A stretch of 64,000 nucleotides of DNA from Ensifer aridi (GTDB lineage: Bacteria; Pseudomonadota; Alphaproteobacteria; Rhizobiales; Rhizobiaceae). Positions 61,849-64,000 of this stretch are shown here, in pieces. Each line of letters opens with the position of its first letter. The stretch's first letter is position 1. Location: contig NZ_LUAV01000007.1 of the NCBI RefSeq assembly GCF_002078505.1, positions 124,001 to 188,000 of the forward strand. The letters run 5' to 3'. The notes under the pieces were generated by a model that saw only the letters and a program-made list of their open reading frames with translations, was not told where the DNA came from and ran no database searches. The position numbers and the translations under genes are program-made.

Positions 61849-62427
61849 ATGGCGGACAGAACATCTTCGAAAGACGTCATCCAAAATGGCGACTTTGGCA
61901 ACGACGCCCTGGATCTCACCGAAATTACGGGCGTCATCAAGTGGTTCGACGTAGCCAAGGGCTTCGGCTTCATCGTTCCGGACAACGGTATGCAGGACGT
62001 GCTCCTGCATGTGACCTGCCTCAGGCGCGATGGCTATCAGACGGTGCTGGAAGGTGCGCGCGTCGTCGCGCTTGTGCAAAAGCGGGACCGTGGCTACCAG
62101 GCTTTCCGCATCCTCTCGATGGACCAGTCGACCGCTGTCCATCCATCTCAGCTTCCGCCGGTGAGGACGCATGTCCAGGTCACGCCAACGAGCGGATTGG
62201 AAAGGGTGCTGGTGAAGTGGTTCAACCGCACCAAGGGCTTCGGCTTCCTGACGCGGGGCGAGGGCACCGAGGATATTTTCGTCCACATGGAAACGCTGCG
62301 CCGCTTTGGCTTGACGGAGCTACGCCCCGGTCAGGTCGTGCTCTGCCGATTCGGCGACGGAGAGAAGGGATTGATGGCTGCGGAAATACATCCGGACGGC
62401 CCGACACCCACAACCCGGTCGCACTGA
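61849..62427 (+). CDS. Two-domain cold-shock protein
   Basis: 192 residues with two CSDs. CSD 1 (about 25-88): GVIKWFDVAKGFGFIVPD and VLLHVTCLRRDG. CSD 2 (about 120-182): VLVKWFNRTKGFGFLTRG and DIFVHMETLRR. Both keep the RNP1 (KGFGF) and RNP2-like motifs for single-stranded nucleic acid binding. Tandem CSD proteins are typical of Rhizobiales and are not always cold-induced. GGGAG precedes the ATG. The stop overlaps the next start (TGATG). Confidence 0.93.
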   Translation: MADRTSSKDVIQNGDFGNDALDLTEITGVIKWFDVAKGFGFIVPDNGMQDVLLHVTCLRRDGYQTVLEGARVVALVQKRDRGYQAFRILSMDQSTAVHPSQLPPVRTHVQVTPTSGLERVLVKWFNRTKGFGFLTRGEGTEDIFVHMETLRRFGLTELRPGQVVLCRFGDGEKGLMAAEIHPDGPTPTTRSH

Positions 62428-62918
62428 TGTTCGGGATCTTCGGAACTGTTGCAAGAAGCGCCGTGGCGGCGCTTTTTTTGTTCTTCGTCCTCGCAATTTC
62501 GGTCGCGGCCGAGGTTTCCTTCGCGAAAGACAAGCTCAGGCTGATCACCGCGAATGGGCGGACGCATGATCTCACCGTCGAACTCGCGATCGAGCCGGAT
62601 CAGCGCGAGCAGGGCCTGATGTATCGCCGACAGATGGCGGTCGACCACGGCATGCTGTTCGATTTCGGCGAGACCCGACGGGTGATAATGTGGATGAAGA
62701 ACACCTATCTGCCGCTGGATATGCTCTTCATCGCCGAAGACGGCACGGTTCGCACCATCCACGAGAACGCCGTCCCCTTCTCAGAGGCGATCATCGATTC
62801 GAGGGAGCCGGTGGCCTTCGTGCTGGAGCTCAATGCCGGCACGGTGAAACGTCTCGGCATTCAACCCGGCGACCGGGTGAGGGGCAGCGGCATACCGGCT
62901 GCCGATGGGCCGCAATGA
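62427..62918 (+). CDS. DUF192 family exported protein
   Basis: 163 residues: a signal peptide (about 1-28, ISVAAEV), then the DUF192 domain (VELAIEPDQREQGLMYRRQM, MLFDFGETRRVIMWMKNTYLPLDMLFI). The family is widespread, periplasmic and of unknown function. Its ATG overlaps the cold-shock gene stop by one base, so translation is coupled. Confidence 0.92.
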   Translation: MFGIFGTVARSAVAALFLFFVLAISVAAEVSFAKDKLRLITANGRTHDLTVELAIEPDQREQGLMYRRQMAVDHGMLFDFGETRRVIMWMKNTYLPLDMLFIAEDGTVRTIHENAVPFSEAIIDSREPVAFVLELNAGTVKRLGIQPGDRVRGSGIPAADGPQ

Positions 62919-62996
62919 GCGCCGCGCCGGCCGATACTTGCCGAAATTTGATGTTGCAGGTGAGGGACGAAGCGTGTATTTCCGCCCTCGTTGGCA

Positions 62997-63073
<77 letters not shown>

Positions 63074-63394
63074 CTTAACCCCTCGAAAATGATCTACATT
63101 TTTACGTTCCCCGCGGACGTGCAGTCGTGTCGTGTGGGAGCACTGAAAGTGCATTGTGGCTGCAGCAAGCCGCGGGCGGATGCATAGCCTGGTCCACGAA
63201 GGCAGGGGCTTGAAAAAGCGGTATTTTCCTGTCGGAAGTCATTCCGTTTTAATTCATTCTGCGCTAAGGGAAGACGGATGACGGGGCGGGAAACTGCCCC
63301 GCGGCCGCATGATTCCTTGGGTCTGCGTTGACCGGGGGAGATTTGCGCACGAATTCAAGGCGCTGAGGTGGATAAACGGGAGCCGTTCGAAACA
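63074..63394. other. Intergenic region between tRNA-Pro and the NDUFS4 homologue
   Basis: About 320 bp with no gene seen. There is a CGGGGC/GCCCCG hairpin near 63280-63303 and an AT-richer patch (63220-63265) that may hold the promoter of the next gene. Confidence 0.35.
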
Positions 63395-63700
63395 ATGTCC
63401 GCGAAGATCTATCGTCCCGCAAAGACAGCCATGCAGTCCGGCAAGGCCAAGACGCATCTGTGGGTGCTGGAGTTCGATCCGGAAAAGCCGCGCACGATTG
63501 ACCCGCTCATGGGATACACGAGCTCCGGCGACACGCGGCAGCAGTTGCGGCTGACCTTCGAAAGTGCAGAGCAGGCGATCGCCTATGCCGAGCGCAACGG
63601 AATCGAATACCGCGTGATCGCCCCAAAGGACCCGACGCGCAAGAATGTGTCCTATTCGGACAATTTCCGTTACAACCGGATGCAGCCTTGGACCCATTGA
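63395..63700 (+). CDS. NADH dehydrogenase-associated ETC complex I subunit (NDUFS4/18 kDa homologue)
   Basis: 101 residues matching the ETC_C1_NDUFS4 family: AKIYRPAKTAMQSGKAKTHLW, then GYTSSGDTRQQLRLTFESAEQAIAYAER, YRVIAP, YSDNFRYNRMQPWTH. In mitochondria NDUFS4 is a supernumerary subunit stabilising the NADH-input module of complex I; alphaproteobacteria carry the same protein at loci away from nuo. ATG at 63395; a GTG at 63368 is in frame and has AAGG 7 bases upstream. Confidence 0.92.
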   Translation: MSAKIYRPAKTAMQSGKAKTHLWVLEFDPEKPRTIDPLMGYTSSGDTRQQLRLTFESAEQAIAYAERNGIEYRVIAPKDPTRKNVSYSDNFRYNRMQPWTH

Positions 63701-63736
63701 GGTCCATGGCCGCCCGGTAAAGGGCAACTGCCCGAC

Positions 63737-63813
<77 letters not shown>

Positions 63814-64000
63814 TCAGCTCTCCAAGTGGTTAATCTTGAACGTTAATTTCGTCCTGGCGCTCATCAAGTGCGGAGTGAGGGGTTAGGATGTTCACGAAGG
63901 CGTTAGCATCACTAGAATCCCTGACAGAGAAGAATCCAGACGGGTGCATACGATCCAAATCAGGGGCTCGTCTGGGGAGCTAGGCTGGTCTTTTGTCAGG

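Overview
This window is the chromosome of an alphaproteobacterium of the order Rhizobiales, almost certainly Sinorhizobium/Ensifer (S. meliloti-medicae-fredii group). The evidence is a 268-residue ExoR, a TolC, a class I PHB synthase, a fused SecDF, a PopZ homologue, two 47-residue DUF1127 proteins, rhizobial palindromic intergenic repeats and a three-hairpin sRNA of the alpha-r14 type. GC content and codon use are uniform and high, except in a short stretch at about 56.4-58.85 kb.

Layout. 0-5.7 kb: end of a ComEC-like gene, exbB-exbD, a Pcm-like methyltransferase, tolC and popZ. 6-14.3 kb: valS, a FadL-type porin, exoR (the periplasmic brake on ExoS/ChvI), xthA and cls. 14.4-23.9 kb: erpA diverging from dgt-argS-SPOR protein-nagZ-scpA-scpB, a run of nucleotide, translation, cell-wall and chromosome-segregation genes. 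23.9-32.3 kb: an orphan ABC ATPase, tatABC, serS, surE-pcm, an unknown gene and a degenerate LytM lipoprotein. This last group resembles the surE-pcm-nlpD part of the enterobacterial rpoS locus, without rpoS. 32.3-38.3 kb: a DUF815 ATPase, yajC-secDF, and homologues of the mitochondrial complex I assembly factors NDUFAF3 and NDUFAF6. 38.4-43.1 kb: trmFO, two DUF1127 genes, an anti-Shine-Dalgarno sRNA, tRNA-Leu and tig. 43.2-56 kb: an EEP-family hydrolase, sthA, corA, a phaC-sfsA-map-radC operon whose last gene is frameshifted, a small lipoprotein, an aminotransferase, hom and recJ. 56.1-59.3 kb: four tRNA-Glu genes around a 2.5 kb tRNA-associated relic. 59.4-64 kb: a YcbK-like lipoprotein, gloA, a two-domain cold-shock protein, a DUF192 protein, tRNA-Pro, an NDUFS4 homologue and tRNA-Arg.

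Most of the window is conserved housekeeping sequence. The most notable content lies between genes: (i) a minus-strand sRNA at about 40.88-41.01 kb with the same CCTCCTCC motif in each of three hairpin loops, upstream of two DUF1127 genes that share a GCGATGCAG/ATGCAT motif; (ii) a tRNA-Glu(CTC)-flanked relic with a 17 bp direct repeat, a degenerate tRNA-like sequence and tiny overlapping membrane-protein ORFs; (iii) a single-base frameshift in radC; (iv) three bacterial relatives of mitochondrial complex I proteins in one 27 kb stretch. All names rest on reading the translated sequence; no database search was possible.
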